Source: Deltaproteobacteria bacterium (GTDB lineage Bacteria; Bdellovibrionota; Bdellovibrionia; JABDDW01). Taken from it: DNA of 35,447 nucleotides. The stretch covers positions 1 through 35,447 of the forward strand of contig JABDDW010000006.1 in assembly GCA_013287405.1 (NCBI GenBank). The letters run 5' to 3'. The notes under the pieces are model-generated. The model worked only from the letters and a program-made list of their open reading frames with translations. It ran no database searches and was not told the DNA's origin. How positions within the stretch are numbered: position 1 is the first letter of the stretch; the number at the start of each line of letters is the position of its first letter. Shown in pieces: positions 15,072-23,200 of this stretch. The position numbers were made by a program, and so were the translations under genes.

Positions 15072-15848
15072 CTAGTGAGTTTCTTTGAGAAGCCGTTCCA
15101 TAGAAGTGCTCATCTGCTTTAAAATAAATTGAGGAGCGACTCGGCTCAAAATCTTCAAATGGTTACTTTGACCGGGTCGAATCTCATATTTATCGTTTTC
15201 CATGCCAATTAAAGCGTCTTTAACCATGTCCTCAACACTCATTATTTTAATACGCTTCATATCCTCAGAATCCATTTTCAGTAATTCTGTTCGAGTGGCT
15301 GGAGGAGCTAGTTCGAAGACTTTAACTTGAGTTTTAGAAAGCTGAACCCTTAAAGACTCTGTGAAGGAATGCAGGGCAGCTTTTGTCGCAGAATAAATTG
15401 GAGAAGCCGGAAGTGGGACGAAAGCCAGGCCTGAGCTCACATTCATTATAGCCGCCGAGTTCTTCTTTTTTAAGTGCGGCAGAAATACCTTCGCCATGCG
15501 GATGGGTCCCTTTAGATTAATATCGATTTCGTCGGTCAAGGTTTCAATTTCCAAACTAGAATCGTGAAAATTGATGGATTTCATTATTCCAGCATTATTA
15601 ATAAGAATATTTAAATGGGGAAACTCCTGGGTCACGTTGTCATAAAGAGCTTGGATCTGCGTCACTTGGCTCACGTCACTGATTATGGTTGTGACTTCGG
15701 GAAATTGTTTTTTGAACTGATCTAGCTTGGATTTGGAACGGCCAGTAACTATGACGGTGTTGTTCCGTTTCAAGAGTTGTCTAGCCATTTCTTCGCCAAT
15801 GCCGCTGCCGCCGCCTGTAATAAGTATGGTGTTTCCAGTGAGTTTCAT
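15072..15848 (-). CDS. short-chain dehydrogenase/reductase (SDR), DltE-like
   Basis: 258 residues with the classical SDR plan. The nucleotide-binding loop is T-G-G-G-S-G-I-G (11-18), followed by D58 in ISDVS, N-N-A-G (84-87), active-site S138/S139, Y152 and K156 in Y-S-A-T-K, and N111. The catalytic tetrad is complete. The overall sequence (K-L-T-G-N-T-I-L-I-T-G-G-G at the start, S-G-L-A-F-V-P after the serine) resembles the DltE-like oxidoreductases often annotated in bacteria. Substrate unknown. AAAGGA precedes the ATG. It lies 20 bases downstream of the lipoprotein gene on the same strand, so the two are likely cotranscribed. Confidence 0.92.
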   Translation of the reverse strand: MKLTGNTILITGGGSGIGEEMARQLLKRNNTVIVTGRSKSKLDQFKKQFPEVTTIISDVSQVTQIQALYDNVTQEFPHLNILINNAGIMKSINFHDSSLEIETLTDEIDINLKGPIRMAKVFLPHLKKKNSAAIMNVSSGLAFVPLPASPIYSATKAALHSFTESLRVQLSKTQVKVFELAPPATRTELLKMDSEDMKRIKIMSVEDMVKDALIGMENDKYEIRPGQSNHLKILSRVAPQFILKQMSTSMERLLKETH

Positions 15849-15868
15849 TTTATTTCCTTTGTTAAAGT

Positions 15869-16783
15869 TTAAGGGTTTCCATCTCCATTAGAACCTCTGC
15901 CACGGCGTCGACCGTACCCGCGACCTCCGGTCGGAGGGCGAGGACGGGGCGAAGGACTACGTCCCCAATGACCCCTGTTCGTCGAAGGGCTTTGCGGTGG
16001 TCTTAGTGATCTATTACCATAAGGCCGCGAGTTTGGGTTAAAAGATTGAGGCCTTGTAACTCTTAATTGAGAGGCCATCGTGGACCACGTCCGTGGGTTA
16101 TTTCTTACTTGGGGATTCTGGGCGCTGTAGCTTTGAACACCCATGATCACAGGCCGCACATGAGTGGTGTAGTTGACATAAGCTGGAGTACCGGGAGCGT
16201 AATATCCAGGGGCCGCTAAAATAACCGCCTGATTTTGGTATACAATATATTGTCTTGCCATGTAGTAGTGGTCTTCACTTGAAAATTGAGCCCCTTCGGG
16301 ACGAGTAAGCTGCTTTTCCGGAACATCTGCATCGACCACCTCGTCACTATGCCCTTGAATTGAATCTTCAAACCTTTGCAACTCTTCGGTGAAGGGTTGG
16401 CTGGCCATACTCTTAACTTCATTGGGATCCGTTATTTTTGCGGCTTCATCACAAGCAGAAACTTCTATGGCTATCTTCGCGTAAGCCTTGTAGGTGTTGT
16501 TTAATTTTTCACTATATCGATCTTCTACCCTCGTCCCTTTGGGGATAAACGAGCATTCATTAGCCAAATCCTGAATAGCTAATCCCTCGGCGGCAAGTTG
16601 GGCCTGACTATCAGCAATTTCTTCCCCTGTCCCGATGTAGACGATATACCCATTGTCAACAGTTCGAGTGGGGCCATCGATCCACTTCGGCCTCTCGCGG
16701 TCGGGTGCCGAAGTGGTACAACCACAATAAAATAAGAAAAGAATGAGGAGGAGAAGTCTTAGTCTGATGATCCTGGGTTTCAT
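15869..16783 (-). CDS. predicted lipoprotein with LPP20-like domain and Arg/Pro/Gly tail
   Basis: 304 residues. A basic N-terminus and hydrophobic stretch (RLRLLLLILFLFYCGC) end at a cysteine; the lipobox is non-standard (F-Y-C-G-C), with C20 or C22 the possible lipidation site. Residues about 33-115 (W-I-D-G-P, YIVYIGTGEEIADSQAQLAA, then a helix and basic strand) resemble LPP20-type lipoprotein domains, where VG.G.....A...A is followed by helical repeats. The last 70 residues are low-complexity, rich in Arg, Pro, Gly and Ser (RSPSPRPRPPTGGRGYGRRR), likely disordered and able to bind polyanions such as lipopolysaccharide or nucleic acid. The function is not known. Confidence 0.7.
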   Translation of the reverse strand: MKPRIIRLRLLLLILFLFYCGCTTSAPDRERPKWIDGPTRTVDNGYIVYIGTGEEIADSQAQLAAEGLAIQDLANECSFIPKGTRVEDRYSEKLNNTYKAYAKIAIEVSACDEAAKITDPNEVKSMASQPFTEELQRFEDSIQGHSDEVVDADVPEKQLTRPEGAQFSSEDHYYMARQYIVYQNQAVILAAPGYYAPGTPAYVNYTTHVRPVIMGVQSYSAQNPQVRNNPRTWSTMASQLRVTRPQSFNPNSRPYGNRSLRPPQSPSTNRGHWGRSPSPRPRPPTGGRGYGRRRGRGSNGDGNP

Positions 16784-17194
16784 TGAAATATAACTCTATG
16801 TAGCCTCTACAAATTTTTCTAGTTAATTTTGTGTTTGTACTTTGGCTAAGCCCACTGTTACCCACAAGTAACTGACGGGCCCCATCTCGGCTTGGAGCCG
16901 CTCCGGCGCGGAACGCCCTCGTGGCTACCAGGGGACCCCGAGAGGTGCCATCCTTGGCCCCTGATGCCGCCGCCATCGGACCCCAAAGCCTCGTGGCTCC
17001 CGTCAACAAACGTCTTCAGTTATCTTGAAACTCGTGAGCGCTAAAAAATCTTTAGAACTCAAATCAAAATTGATAGACATGCGTACCTGACCACCGTGCC
17101 GACTGGGGGGCTCGGGGACAAACTTTTGACCCAAAATTCGATAAAGACTATTCAAAGGTATTAACAAAATCTATGCGATCCCCACGTCCAAAGG
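16784..17194. other. 411-base intergenic stretch with a GC-rich island
   Basis: Bases about 16860-17005 are clearly richer in G+C than their surroundings. They contain short stems (CGGCT-TGG-AGCCG at 16888-16900; CTCGG 16886-16890 with CCGAG 16938-16942) and a direct repeat of CCTCGTGGCT (near 16917 and 16989). All frames are open here simply because of base composition, and no convincing start with a ribosome site was found. The rest, 17010-17194, shows nothing recognisable. The promoter of the lipoprotein gene should be in this stretch. Confidence 0.4.
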
Positions 17195-17869
17195 TCATTT
17201 ATGTTTTTCAAGCCAAGCTTTGAATGCCAAATTAATGTCTTTGATTTCGCAGTAGGTGTTGAGCTTGTCCTCCAGCTTTCGTCCCACGCTAAGGCGTACC
17301 AGATTTGAAAGATCGCATTTATCAGCAATCATTTCTATAAGGGCCTGGGAGGCCATATAGTGATATCGGATATTATCAACGGTCCCTCCAAAAGGGTGGG
17401 TGAGATTTCGAACATCTTCTGGGCGTGGTTGAGAGGTCAGCCAGTGGTAATCCACCTTTGTCTGCTGACTTAAATGATTGGCAAGACCTTCTTCGAGCCA
17501 AAGGGGAATAGCGCCCTTATACTTCTGAAAGGAGATAATATGGACCAATTCATGACCAAAAACTCCTGGAAAGTTATCGGAATTAACCCTGGGCCCTAAA
17601 TGAACTGTATTATCGGATTTTCTTGAAATCGCCAAGACTGTGGGGCCGTAACTATGAACCTTTTCAAAATCTTCACTGCTTTTGTACCAATGAACTTCAA
17701 TGCGCCTGATATCCCACTCCAAAAGTTGTTGGATCTTATCAACGATAGCATCGATTTTTTGCACGGTGACCCAGGCGGGTGCGGCCGCCATATGGATATT
17801 ATTAGTTTTTAAATCCTGTTCGGCGTAAACAGCTGGGGAAAGTAAAAGAATAAAAAGAAAGGATTTCAT
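17195..17869 (-). CDS. secreted gluzincin metallopeptidase (HExxH)
   Basis: 224 residues starting at ATG 17869 with a signal peptide (MKSFLFILLLSPAVYAEQ). The zinc motif is G-H-E-L-V-H (H106, E107, H110), followed after 15 residues by P-L-W-L-E-E-G-L-A-N-H, where E127 is the expected third ligand. This is the Peptidase_MA-like gluzincin arrangement (HExxH ... PxWxxEGxA). Catalytic residues are complete. The protein should act in the periplasm or outside the cell. Its start overlaps the aquaporin stop (ATGA, 17866-17869), so it is translated together with the channel. Substrate unknown. Confidence 0.85.
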   Translation of the reverse strand: MKSFLFILLLSPAVYAEQDLKTNNIHMAAAPAWVTVQKIDAIVDKIQQLLEWDIRRIEVHWYKSSEDFEKVHSYGPTVLAISRKSDNTVHLGPRVNSDNFPGVFGHELVHIISFQKYKGAIPLWLEEGLANHLSQQTKVDYHWLTSQPRPEDVRNLTHPFGGTVDNIRYHYMASQALIEMIADKCDLSNLVRLSVGRKLEDKLNTYCEIKDINLAFKAWLEKHK

Positions 17870-18498
17870 TTTTTTTCTAATTTTAAAAAAATTAAGGCGG
17901 CCAACACAGCTCCGCTCAATGGGCCCACAACGTAAATCCAAAAGCAGTTTAATGAATTTTGGAAAAGGGCAGGACCCAGGGATCTCGCGGGATTCATAGA
18001 GGCTCCGGTAAAGGGACCTCCAATATAACAACAGATTGTCACTGTCAGGCCAATAGCTAAAGCCGCTAAAGGACCTTTCGCTTTTAAAATGACGTACATC
18101 AGAAAAAATGTGAGACCTACTTCTAAAAGCACGGCAAAAAGGGGCGCGATAACAGGAATAGTGGCGCCGTAGCCCTTTCCCGAAGGAAGAACGAGATACA
18201 GGATTAAGGTGGCTACAATGGCTCCAACGGATTGACCGAACCAGTAAAAGATAATTTCTTTTTTTGGAAAACTCTTTGTAACGGCGAGGGCTAAGGTGAC
18301 GGCCGGGTTCATATGGGCACCAGAGACCGGTCCCAGTGCATAAATCATAGCAATGACAGTGAGCCCAAATATCCACGGGATACTCAATGACGGGATGATT
18401 CCATACCTTTCGGCGACCATTATGCTTCCGCACCCAATAAAAATAAGAACAAAGGTGCTCACGGCCTCTGCGGTGGATTTTCGTAGAATGTTTAACAT
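17866..18498 (-). CDS. aquaporin / MIP-family channel
   Basis: 210 residues, six hydrophobic helices and the two NPA half-helices: G-A-H-M-N-P-A-V-T (NPA 64-66) and G-A-S-M-N-P-A-R-S (NPA 169-171, with filter arginine R172). Length is typical of bacterial AqpZ/AqpM channels. By alignment from memory to AqpZ, the selectivity-filter positions read F44, C157, A167, R172, whereas AqpZ has Phe, His, Thr, Arg. Loss of the filter histidine suggests the channel may pass more than water (for example glycerol or another small neutral solute). GGGGAG lies 8 bases before the ATG. Operon with the downstream metallopeptidase. Confidence 0.93.
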   Translation of the reverse strand: MLNILRKSTAEAVSTFVLIFIGCGSIMVAERYGIIPSLSIPWIFGLTVIAMIYALGPVSGAHMNPAVTLALAVTKSFPKKEIIFYWFGQSVGAIVATLILYLVLPSGKGYGATIPVIAPLFAVLLEVGLTFFLMYVILKAKGPLAALAIGLTVTICCYIGGPFTGASMNPARSLGPALFQNSLNCFWIYVVGPLSGAVLAALIFLKLEKK

Positions 18499-18543
18499 AG
18501 TTTAAGCTCCCCTATAAATTTGGATGTGCCCGAGAGAAGTTTC

Positions 18544-19023
18544 TCAACGTAGTCGTTTTTGGTCGTGTCCTAACCCGAAATCTACAAGATTTGCGACGAG
18601 ATGATTGGATCCTTGTTGAATATCAACTTTCACCACACCCATTGCCACTTGGCCTAGCCACATTGTTTCAGTGGCGTCCGGTAGAGTCACCGGAACTGCG
18701 CAAGTAGGAAATGTCCCAGCAGGGACGGTTACCGTCTGAAAGATACCGCCATTTGCTGGGCAATGGGTGAGGTAGGAGGCAATCTGAGCATCGCTCATTC
18801 CCGTCGTCCAATACTGATCGACGGTTTTCTTTCCGTAAAAGTTCTGGGTTTCAACCTCAAGGTATTGATTTTTTGTGATATCAAACTGAAGGAGTTCGTA
18901 TTCAAGAGTACCAATATTGACACCATTTTTTATTACGCTCAGCACAGAGTGGTCTCCGATCTTGGGCATGGCAATGGTGATGACGCTAGTGAGAAACACA
19001 GTTATGGCAGTAAAACACTTCAT
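18544..19023 (-). CDS. secreted hypothetical protein
   Basis: 159 residues with a signal peptide (MKCFTAITVFLTSVITIAMP, cleavage uncertain) and a beta-rich mature part with two cysteines (TYLTHCPANGG and TFPTCAVPVT) that could form a disulphide. GGAGA precedes the ATG by about 5 bases. It lies 45 bases upstream of the aquaporin gene on the same strand and may be in the same transcript. No family recognised. Confidence 0.7.
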   Translation of the reverse strand: MKCFTAITVFLTSVITIAMPKIGDHSVLSVIKNGVNIGTLEYELLQFDITKNQYLEVETQNFYGKKTVDQYWTTGMSDAQIASYLTHCPANGGIFQTVTVPAGTFPTCAVPVTLPDATETMWLGQVAMGVVKVDIQQGSNHLVANLVDFGLGHDQKRLR

Positions 19024-19106
19024 AAATTCTCCAATTTTAAACTGTTTACGGTAGAATTTTTAATATCCCGCTCCATTAGGCAAGAGTAATTGGCTTGGCC
19101 TTTGGG

Positions 19107-19640
19107 CTAGTATTGCCATATTGGGGCAGTGCTTTGAAGAATCTGTTTGGGAAGGGTAAAGAAGAAAAGGGTTGGCATTTTTGTAGTTACTAGGGCATCA
19201 ACTAACTCTTTTATACTCTTTGCCGCAGGGGAAGTATTTATGGTCACTTTGTCGGGTTGACCTAAGATCGGGTTTCTCTCGACCTTTTCGATGACTATAG
19301 GCTGATCGCCCCCGTCGTTCAGTATGAACTCACCAAACAAGCTCGCTGGCGAAGTAGGCATTCCGGCCTGGATTGTAAGCTGACCTAACTTTGCCAGGGT
19401 AACAAGTTTGGCGAAATTCAACATTAAGTCTGGAGACAATTTTGTCGTCATGGTGACTGAATTTGGCACACAACACGTTCGTTCTGTGATGACCACTATA
19501 CCCGAAGACTTGAGAGTAAGAATGCTCCCTTGAATTTGGTTGTGGAAGGAGTAATTTAAAATTGAGGGATCGTCCTCGGCGAAGGCGTCAAATGAAATCA
19601 CTAAGAGAATTAAAGAAAAAATCAGTGGTAACCGAGACAT
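19107..19640 (-). CDS. secreted hypothetical protein
   Basis: 177 residues; signal peptide MSRLPLIFSLILLVISFDAFA. The mature part contains a C-C pair (ITERTCCVPNSV) and mixed strands, with F-F-F-T-L-P near the end. GAGGGGGGGG stands just before the ATG, a purine run that can serve as ribosome site. It is followed 83 bases later by another secreted protein gene. No family recognised. Confidence 0.68.
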   Translation of the reverse strand: MSRLPLIFSLILLVISFDAFAEDDPSILNYSFHNQIQGSILTLKSSGIVVITERTCCVPNSVTMTTKLSPDLMLNFAKLVTLAKLGQLTIQAGMPTSPASLFGEFILNDGGDQPIVIEKVERNPILGQPDKVTINTSPAAKSIKELVDALVTTKMPTLFFFTLPKQILQSTAPIWQY

Positions 19641-19727
19641 TTTAACCCCCCCCTCAATTATCGGAAATAGGGACCACTTAGACCATAATCTGGGCTGAAT
19701 ATCTAGCTGGATTTTCAGGGGGAAGCG

Positions 19728-19943
19728 CTAGCCACGGTTTTCCGGTTTGGAGTCGGGCAAAGGAACAATCTTCTTCTTAAGGCGTGGACTCTTCTTTTGG
19801 GGCTTCCCCAGCGGAACGGTCAAGGGGCCATTTTTGGAAGTGTCGTCGAGCTTCCAACCTTCTGGGGGTGGAGGGGCGCCAGGATCTGATGCCTGAGGCG
19901 GATTTTGGGCCAATATGAGTATGGACATCAAAAGAGTTATCAT
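19728..19943 (-). CDS. small proline-rich exported protein
   Basis: 71 residues: a short hydrophobic start (MITLLMSILILAQ) followed by a Pro/Lys-rich mature part (PGAPPPPEGWKLDD and KKSPRLKKKIVPLP). There is no good ribosome site before ATG 19943. An ATG 15 bases upstream (in another frame) has GGA before it, so a small frame error or an unusual start is possible. Function unknown; the hydrophobic leader makes expression plausible. Confidence 0.45.
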   Translation of the reverse strand: MITLLMSILILAQNPPQASDPGAPPPPEGWKLDDTSKNGPLTVPLGKPQKKSPRLKKKIVPLPDSKPENRG

Positions 19944-20079
19944 GGCTTTGATTTTTCATGGAATCCTGGATTCTGTCAATGGACCCCTTTGAATTCAGGT
20001 GCATTTCAGAATGAAAAGGGTACTGACTGATCTTTAGTCTTATCCTCGACCAAAGGATTTATAGTGAAATCTTAATAAA

Positions 20080-20106
20080 GTTCACAAATTCTTCCGAGAA
20101 GTGAAC
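20080..20106 (+). promoter_or_regulatory. hairpin overlapping the ribosome site of the FHA gene
   Basis: GTTCAC (20080-20085) pairs perfectly with GTGAAC (20101-20106), and TTCT/AGAA extends the stem towards a TCCG loop. The purine run GAGAAGTG, the only candidate ribosome site for ATG 20109, is inside the 3' arm. An upstream GTGAA (20064-20068) can pair with the same TTCAC (20081-20085), so two exclusive structures are possible. Confidence 0.4.
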
Positions 20107-20108
20107 TG

Positions 20109-21794
20109 ATGAGTTTAACCCAACGCAGGACATGCCACATTCAAATTAAGAATGGGGAAAAAATTAGATCGGAGCAAGTCGATACCTTTCCATTCGTGAT
20201 TGGACGTGGAGAAGAGTGCGCCATTCAGATATTAACGGCAGGGATAAGCAGAGCCCACCTCTCCGTGCTGCTAAAAGAAGACACGATATGGATCGAAGAT
20301 TTAGGGTCGTCAAATGGAACTTGTCTCAACGGAAAAAAAATAAAACAAAAGACTCCGATCCCCTACAGTCCAGGTGATTTTGTTCAGCTTGGTTTAGTTG
20401 AGGTTCTTACTTTCGAAATAAAAAACGGAACCAAAAAAAATGAAATTTCAATTGAGTTACCGCCATTGCCTGTGACAGCCGAAAAACCAGAGAAAGTGGA
20501 AAACTCGATACAACTTGAGAAGCCTAAGAATGCTGAAAAAACTGGTGAAGCTCCCGAGGCCCTTTCTCATGCGCTTGTTGAAGCCACAAAGGCTGCAAAT
20601 ATAGAGTATGTGGAAGGCGCTAAAGCCATGGCCCTTCGAATCAAGAAGTCCGCGGAGGCGGAGTCTGATCAAATTCTGGAACGAGCTCAAGCGGAAGCAG
20701 CTGAAATAAAGAACAGGGCCCATGTCGAATTTCAAGAAGAGGATTTGAGAAAAAGAGAAGAGGTTATTAAGAAGGCCCAAGCTGAAGCCGTCGAGATTTT
20801 AAGAAAAGCTCAAAAAGAGCGAGAAAGAATAAGCGCTGCAGTATTAGAAACCGAACGGAAGAAACAGGACCATATTCTCGAACAAGAACACAAGAAATTG
20901 GCTGAAGTTCTCTTAACCTCTCAGTTAGCCTTAGGCGAACTTGAAAAGAAAAGGGCAAATCTCCATGAGCAAATCGAAAATTTGACGAGTGAGCACGATA
21001 AATTAAAAGAAAAACTGGATGAAGGCAGGAGTGATTTAAAAAAGGCTCTCCTACTGGAAGAGCGAACGTTAAGGGAAAAACTTCAAAAAGACGTGGCCTT
21101 GCAGGGGCAAGCTCTTGAGGACGAGTTTAAGAAGACTCGTGTCAAAGAGCTTTCAGGACTTCTCGACAGTCAAATAAGTTCTGCTTTAAAAGAAAATCCA
21201 AATCTCGAAAACCTCCCGCAAATTATTTATGGGGTTGTGGAGCGGGTCTTGAAAGGGGATAGCCCTCGGCAAAAGTCTAAGCGTTTTAAAAAACCGCTGG
21301 CCATAGTTGGTCTCTGTTCTTTAATTCTTTCTGTTTCAATCGTTTTTCGGAATGTGATCCCAAAAATTCACCGAGAGCCGACGTCCGTACAGGCGCAGAG
21401 GCCCGCCCCCGTTAATTTAACAACGGATTACCGAGATTCTTATACTCACAATATTTTGTATAACAGAGACTATCTTACTATAAGAATGAACCCCAGTAAT
21501 TCTAGAGTTTGGAATGCCGAGCTCGCACGCTATCTGCCAGACCAGTTGTTTGTAGATAATGCCCGAACGGGGAGGTTCATAGAGATTGAAGGCCAGATGC
21601 TGCAGAAACTTAGCGAACTTGAATCTAAAACTACCCCAGAGGATAAGGTGGCTATGACCCAACAAATGGAGGTTTTGGAGAAATTTTACCAAAATCAATT
21701 TGTAGGATTACTTGGAAGTCAGAAAAATTATGAAGTTTTTAGAAGTTTTGAAAAAAATTATCTTGATAAAATCCGAGCTACATCTTCGAAATAA
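20109..21794 (+). CDS. FHA-domain protein with long coiled coil and membrane anchor
   Basis: 561 residues. Residues 12-105 form a forkhead-associated domain with the phosphothreonine-binding landmarks G-R (32-33), S-R-A-H (47-50), and L-G-S-S-N-G-T (65-71) ending in N-G. From about 150 to 350 the sequence is a charged Ala/Glu/Lys coiled coil (RAQAEAAEIKNRA, KKAQAEAVEILRKAQ and similar). One membrane helix follows at about 395-414 (PLAIVGLCSLILSVSIVF), then a 145-residue C-terminal part outside the cytoplasm. The domain order suggests a scaffold that links a phosphothreonine signal in the cytoplasm to the envelope. No kinase lies nearby. Stands alone, converging on trmFO. Confidence 0.85.
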   Translation: MSLTQRRTCHIQIKNGEKIRSEQVDTFPFVIGRGEECAIQILTAGISRAHLSVLLKEDTIWIEDLGSSNGTCLNGKKIKQKTPIPYSPGDFVQLGLVEVLTFEIKNGTKKNEISIELPPLPVTAEKPEKVENSIQLEKPKNAEKTGEAPEALSHALVEATKAANIEYVEGAKAMALRIKKSAEAESDQILERAQAEAAEIKNRAHVEFQEEDLRKREEVIKKAQAEAVEILRKAQKERERISAAVLETERKKQDHILEQEHKKLAEVLLTSQLALGELEKKRANLHEQIENLTSEHDKLKEKLDEGRSDLKKALLLEERTLREKLQKDVALQGQALEDEFKKTRVKELSGLLDSQISSALKENPNLENLPQIIYGVVERVLKGDSPRQKSKRFKKPLAIVGLCSLILSVSIVFRNVIPKIHREPTSVQAQRPAPVNLTTDYRDSYTHNILYNRDYLTIRMNPSNSRVWNAELARYLPDQLFVDNARTGRFIEIEGQMLQKLSELESKTTPEDKVAMTQQMEVLEKFYQNQFVGLLGSQKNYEVFRSFEKNYLDKIRATSSK

Positions 21795-21860
21795 GAATCA
21801 GAGTTCTTTTATCTTAACTCGCACACTAAAAGCTTAGATAATGTCTAAAGCCGGATCAAC

Positions 21861-23183
21861 TTATAAAGTATGAGGCCCACTTAAACTCAAAAAGTTATCA
21901 AACGACAGCTGGGCCCGTGCGACGTACGAAGCCTTCTTATCAATTTTCTTAGTCTTAGGTAAGGGCGGGAACAGACCCCAGTTAATATTTGTGGGTTGAA
22001 AGTTGGCCTTCTCGGTAGTAATGGCCGCTAGCAACGCGCCCAGAGCGGATTCTTCAGGGGGCAAAGGAGGCGTTCTTTCTTTAAAAAAAGCGTCTATAAA
22101 ATGAGAAACAAGCATACCCGTGCATGTGGATTCGAAATACCCTTCTACTCCGGTGATTTGCCCGGCAAAAAATAGAAGGGGATCCTTTTTCGAACTTAGA
22201 GTTTTTGTGAGGAGTTTGGGGCTATTGATAAATAAATTTCGGTGGAGGCTACCGAGCTTTAAGAACTCGGCATTTTCCAGACCGGGTATAAGTCTGAAAA
22301 CTCTCTTTTGTTCCGGATAAGTCATTTTGGTCTGAAATCCCACTATATTAAATGCCGTCGCGTGCTTATTTTCTTGTCGTAGTTGAACAACTGCAAAGGG
22401 TTCTCGGCCCGTTTTGGGATCCTTTAAACCTCGGGGTTTGGCCGGTCCGAAAGCTAAGGTCATTGGACCTCTACTGGCAATAACTTCTACGGGCAAACAG
22501 GATTCAAAATAGGGGGTACTTTCAAAGTCCTTGGGTTTAACGACTTCGGCTTTTGTGATCTCTTCGATAAGCTTAAAATATTGATCCCGATCCAGGGGGC
22601 AATTAATGTAATCGCTACCCCCCTTATCGTACCGACTGGCTTTAAAACAAATTTCCATATTAATAGAGTCAGCATCGATAATTGGAGCAATAGCATCATA
22701 GAAGTAAAGAAAGTCCCCATTAAAATGAGATTGTAGACTCTGGGCTAAGGTTTCTTCTGTCAGGGGACCTGTGCAAATCACAGCAGGTCTTGGAAGCTCA
22801 TCGAGATCACTTACCACTTTGGAGATGCGTTTTATATTGGGGTGAGAATCTATCCATTTTGTCAGTTCACTGGAGAATACTTCTCGATCGACGCTTAAGG
22901 CTTGTCCTGCAGGAACTTGAGCTAAGTGGGCCGCCTTTAAGACATAGCTACCCAGTTTTGTCATTTCCCACTTAAGTTGAGCTGGGGCCGTAGGTTCGAT
23001 CATGCTTCCCAGACTATTTGAACAGACGAGCTCCGCACAGCGTCCAGTTTTATGAGCCGGTGTCATTTGAAGTGGCCGCATCTCATACAACAAGACACTA
23101 TAGCCCCTATCAGCTAATTGAAGGGCGCATTCCGAGCCCGCTAGCCCCGCCCCTACAATATGAATTTCCTTTTTTATCGTCAT
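21861..23183 (-). CDS. trmFO: TrmFO, folate-dependent tRNA m5U54 methyltransferase
   Basis: 440 residues, full family length. It uses methylene-tetrahydrofolate and FADH2 to methylate uridine 54 of the tRNA T-loop. The FAD-binding start I-V-G-A-G-L-A-G-S-E-C-A (9-20) and Y-E-M-R-P are followed by E-L-V-C-S-N-S-L-G-S, in which C54 corresponds to the N-terminal catalytic-region cysteine of the B. subtilis enzyme. Y-I-N-C-P-L carries C195, and the C-terminal G-Q-I-T-G-V-E-G-Y and E-S-T-C-T-G-M-L-V motifs are typical. No strong ribosome site precedes ATG 23183. Only 17 bases separate it from the divergent DciA-family gene. Confidence 0.97.
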   Translation of the reverse strand: MTIKKEIHIVGAGLAGSECALQLADRGYSVLLYEMRPLQMTPAHKTGRCAELVCSNSLGSMIEPTAPAQLKWEMTKLGSYVLKAAHLAQVPAGQALSVDREVFSSELTKWIDSHPNIKRISKVVSDLDELPRPAVICTGPLTEETLAQSLQSHFNGDFLYFYDAIAPIIDADSINMEICFKASRYDKGGSDYINCPLDRDQYFKLIEEITKAEVVKPKDFESTPYFESCLPVEVIASRGPMTLAFGPAKPRGLKDPKTGREPFAVVQLRQENKHATAFNIVGFQTKMTYPEQKRVFRLIPGLENAEFLKLGSLHRNLFINSPKLLTKTLSSKKDPLLFFAGQITGVEGYFESTCTGMLVSHFIDAFFKERTPPLPPEESALGALLAAITTEKANFQPTNINWGLFPPLPKTKKIDKKASYVARAQLSFDNFLSLSGPHTL

Positions 23184-23200
23184 AGAATATTGTTATCCAA

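Noticed and set aside
16656..17009. Possible 117-residue minus-strand gene across the lipoprotein start
   Set aside because: It runs into the lipoprotein gene in another frame, is open mainly because of the GC-rich island, and has no convincing start.
17195..18433. Longer frame extending the metallopeptidase upstream through the aquaporin gene
   Set aside because: The extra 188 codons are out-of-frame aquaporin sequence; the signal peptide at ATG 17869 and the ATGA overlap give a much better start.
11600..20000. Integrated mobile element or prophage for the accessory-looking region
   Set aside because: No integrase, transposase, phage structural gene, tRNA target or flanking direct repeat was found.
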